Shown here one piece after another: positions 59,095 to 61,954 of a stretch of 61,954 nucleotides of DNA; the first letter of the stretch is position 1; each line of letters begins with the position of its first letter. Source of the stretch: Collybiopsis luxurians FD-317 M1 (taxonomy: Eukaryota; Basidiomycota; Agaricomycetes; Agaricales; Omphalotaceae); the NCBI GenBank assembly GCA_000827265.1, contig KN834760.1:477963-539916 (forward strand), in the 5' to 3' direction. The notes below the pieces were generated by a model that searched no databases, had not been told where the DNA came from, and was given only the letters and a program-made list of their open reading frames with translations. The translations under genes and the position numbers were made by a program.

Positions 59095-61954
59095 TCATAC
59101 CATTTGTGGAGTGTGTTCCAAGTTTTGGGCTGGTTCCCAGGAGTTATGTCCTGCATCATACCTTTTCCACTTTACCAGATATTCCATTCTCTTCCACCAA
59201 ATATGGCTATCCAATACCTCTTCTACTTTGTACTCAGGCTCATCCTCTTCCTCCAAGTAAATTGGCTCTGGTGGCATTGGAATTTCCCCATTAATATAAT
59301 TGCCTTTCCAAGGGTAGAGTTTATCAACATGGAATACAGGGTGTAGTTGATCAAGGGAAAGGGGTAGGTCCAGCCGGTAGTCAAGGGGTCCGACTTTTTG
59401 GAGAATTTTAAATGGTCCCAGTTGGCGCTCTCCAAGTTTCTCACTTGAGAGCTGGAGATTAATGTCCTCCGCACTTAGCCATACAAGATCTCCCTCCTTG
59501 AATTGATGGGCCTTTCACTTTCCCCTCTTGTAACCTTCCTTCTGCTGCTTCTTCCCTAGATGTAATGCTGCTCCTGCATCCTGCCATGCCTCTCACAAGA
59601 TCTGAATGCGGTCATCTACCCCTGGCATTTCACTGCGCTGACCTACTGGGATATTGAAAAGTGGGAGATAGCCATATGTGACTTCAAATGGTGACATCCC
59701 AAGGGCTGAGTATGTGTGGGAATTGATTACAAATTCAGCCATAGGCAAGTGTTCAGCCCAGTCATCCTGTCATTGCCCAACATATAAGCGAAGGTACTTT
59801 TCTACTTCCTGGTTTGCATGTTCAGTTTGTCCATTAGCCTGTGGGTGGTATCCAGATGTTAGATTTGATCTGATGCCTAAATGGGAGAGGAGGGATCACA
59901 TAAGCTTTGCTGAGAACTGGGGTCCTCAATCTGATATGAAGCGTAGGGGGAGGCCATGGAGGCGGAAGATTTCTCGGTAGTAGATATCTGCCACACCTTC
60001 AGCGGTGATATTGGTTGTGCAGGGGATAGCGTGAATCTGTTTGCCAAAAAGATCTGTGCAGACTAGGATGGCATCATACCCATTAGACTTGGGGAGCTGA
60101 GTGATTAGGTCTACCCCCACTTCCTCCCATAACCCAGCTGGAACATCAAGCAGTTGTATTACTGCATGAGGATGCCATTGGATCTCTTTCCTTGCACAGG
60201 TTTTGCATCCCTTGACATACTTTTCTACAAAGGATTGCATAGTGGGCCACCAGAAATGGGTGCTGACAAGATCAAGGGTGCTGTGGAGTCCTGGGTGGCC
60301 GGCAGAGGGATTGTCATGGCATTGTTGGAGAACTTCAGTGCATAGTCCATTGTCTGGTGGTACATACACCTGTCCCCAGTGGTAGACCAGTCTGTTGTCC
60401 TCTTCCCACTCTGCAGTCCCATTTACTAGCCGTTGTAGTCCCCTCTTCTTCAATTCTTCCAACCCTTCCAATACCTGTGCCTCCCTTTGTGAAGCATTCT
60501 GGATCTTATCTTCCAGTGGATTGCATAGAATGGTGGCAGCAACTTGGGTGAAGTGCTCAGGCTTGAGGACAGTCTGTTGTCGGTTGTCCTCATTATCTGA
60601 AACCTGGTAGTGTGCCATACGGGATAGAGCATCTGCCTGGGTGTTTGCCTTGCCCAGTCGATGTACCATGCAGAAATCAAATCACAAAAGCCAGAGTGCC
60701 CATTGGGCCTGGCATTGTCTAAGGTCTTGTGCTGTCTGCCAAAACTCTAAATTGGAGTGATCAGTGACAATTTCGAATCGTTGAGGGGAGCCTTCCAGGA
60801 AACTTCTCCAGTCTTTTAATGCCTCAATTACTGCTAGCATCTCCCAATCATAGATCTTGTAGTTCTGCTTTGCTGCCTGCATGGAAGCAGAATGAAAAGC
60901 AACAGGGTGCCACTGGCCATCATCCTGTTTCTGGAAAAGTGCCCCACCAGTTGCATATCCAGATGCATCTACTTCAACCTGCATCAGCTTGTCTGGATCC
61001 CAAAGTGTTAGTATTGGTGCAGAAGTTAATGCCATATGTAGTGTCTCAAATGCTTCTTGTTGTTGCATTCCCCAGTCAAAGCCAATATTCTTTTTGGTTA
61101 GGTCATTTAAGGGATGGGCTATCCAAGCAAAGTTGCATATGAATCAGCAGTAAAAGTTAGCAAACCCCAGAAACCCTCATAATTCACAAAGATTCTGGGG
61201 GGTTGGCCAATTGTGGACAGCTGCCACTTTTACTGGGTCCATCCTTACCTCCCCTTCCTGTATTACCAGCCCTAGATACTCAATCTGCTCTTGTTCAAAC
61301 TCACACTTTTCTGGCCATAGATAGAGGTCATTTTTCTGGAGTCTGGCCAAGACTTCATGGACTACTTCCCGGTGTTCATCTAGCTGGCCACTGAAGATAA
61401 GGATGTCATCCAGATATACTGCCACTTTTCCTGCTGCTATAAGATCTGCAAAGATTGAGTTCATCAGTGCTTGAAATGTAGCCGGTGAGTTGGTAAGGCC
61501 AAAGAACATGACATTAGGCTCAAACAGGCCATGGTTGGTAGAGAATGCAGCTTTCCACTCATCACCTTGCTTGATCTGTATGTTATTGTATCCCCAGTGA
61601 ACATCAAATTTAGTGAAGTAGTGTGCACCCTGAAGACAACTAATGATGTCAACCACAAGTGGTAGGGGGTAGTGGTTTTTGATGGTGAATTGATTGAGCT
61701 TGCAATAATCCTGGACAAAATGGAGCTTCCCATCTTTCTTTTTTACAAAGAAGACTGGTGACGATAGTGGAGATTTTGAGGGTCAGATGTAGCTTTTCTG
61801 TAGATTCTCATCTAGAAAGCAATCAAGTTCTTCTTGTTCATTCAGGGACATAGGGTAGACCTTGGTACACATTGTCTCTGGTGCACCAGGTGCCAATTCT
61901 ATTGCATGATCCCAGGGTTGATGGGCAGGTAGTCATTCAGATGCTGATTCAGAG
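59095..61954 (-). pseudogene. Ty3/gypsy chromovirus pol, 3' part (RT, RNase H, integrase, chromodomain)
   Basis: Minus-strand polyprotein entering from the right edge. RT: LVVDIISCLQGAHYFTKFD, FGLTNSPATFQALMNSIF and the catalytic VYLDDILIFSG. RNase H: VEVDASGYATGGALF, DWEMLAVIEALKDWRSFL. Integrase: zinc-binding [20 protein letters not shown] with KGCKTCARK, core [20 protein letters not shown], and [14 protein letters not shown]. The GPF/Y-like QLGPFKILQKVGPLDYRLDL is followed by the chromodomain, YKVEEVLDSHIWWKRMEYLV with KWKRYDAGHNSWEP, ending at the stop at 59095. In-frame TGA codons occur at several points (after GYKRGK, after LYVGQ, after AKLM, and in the RNase H to integrase link), so it is not functional. 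Chromodomains of this class direct integration to heterochromatin (family knowledge). Confidence 0.9.

Noticed and set aside
8065..61954. Repeated TGA at positions where relatives have Trp (8065, 21334, several in the gypsy pol), which could suggest TGA read as Trp
   Set aside because: Other stops (TAG, TAA), frameshifts and CpG decay show ordinary pseudogene damage. Intact genes use TGG for Trp, and one transition changes TGG to TGA, so reassignment is not needed.

Overview
The window looks like nuclear DNA of an agaricomycete basidiomycete. The genes carry many short GT-AG introns (about 50-75 nt), and the families are typical of mushroom genomes: NACHT-ankyrin STAND proteins, DUF6534-like and other multi-pass membrane paralogs, MYND finger genes, secreted A1 aspartic proteases, DDE_1 (pogo-like) transposases and chromodomain Ty3/gypsy elements. 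It is an accessory, repeat-rich region with many duplicated and decayed genes. The only gene recognised as core is the mitochondrial ATP synthase epsilon subunit at 30645-31172. No computation was run; all statements come from reading and hand translation.

Layout. 0-6 kb: two divergent Mch1/nodulin-like MFS transporter paralogs. The right one is complete across nine exons except for a 1473-bp CACTA-ended foldback element sitting between duplicated CTA triplets. 7.6-14.7 kb: a NACHT-ankyrin (NLR-like) gene with about 51 ankyrin repeats, one frame throughout, broken only by nonsense codons. 15.2-17.3 kb: two unrecognised minus-strand genes. 18.2-22 kb: two tandem 7TM paralogs, one frameshifted and one with a single nonsense codon. 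24-29.1 kb: two DUF6534-like genes. 30.6-36.6 kb: ATP15-like gene, intact aspartic protease, DUF6534-like gene.

The 30.67-36.64 kb block is duplicated at about 42.0-57.35 kb. In the second copy ATP15 and the protease are pseudogenes and a segment of about 630 bp is inverted. Between the ATP15 and protease pseudogenes sits a 9556-bp insertion with about 25-bp terminal inverted repeats and 8-bp target duplications; copy 1 supplies the unoccupied site. This insertion holds a decayed MYND-finger gene and, nested inside it, a 5063-bp pogo-like element with TA target duplications and a DDE_1 transposase remnant. The interval 36.9-41.8 kb between the copies is also bounded by inverted repeats. The window ends in the 3' part of a minus-strand Ty3/gypsy chromovirus with a recognisable LTR.

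Overall signal. The inserted or repeated parts (about 37-52 and 57.4-61.9 kb) are visibly poor in CpG. Paired copies show CpG replaced by TpG or CpA: ATP15 and its pseudogene (including the premature stop and the lost splice donor), and the 23-kb and 40.7-kb repeat copies. This points to deamination of methylated CpG in silenced DNA.
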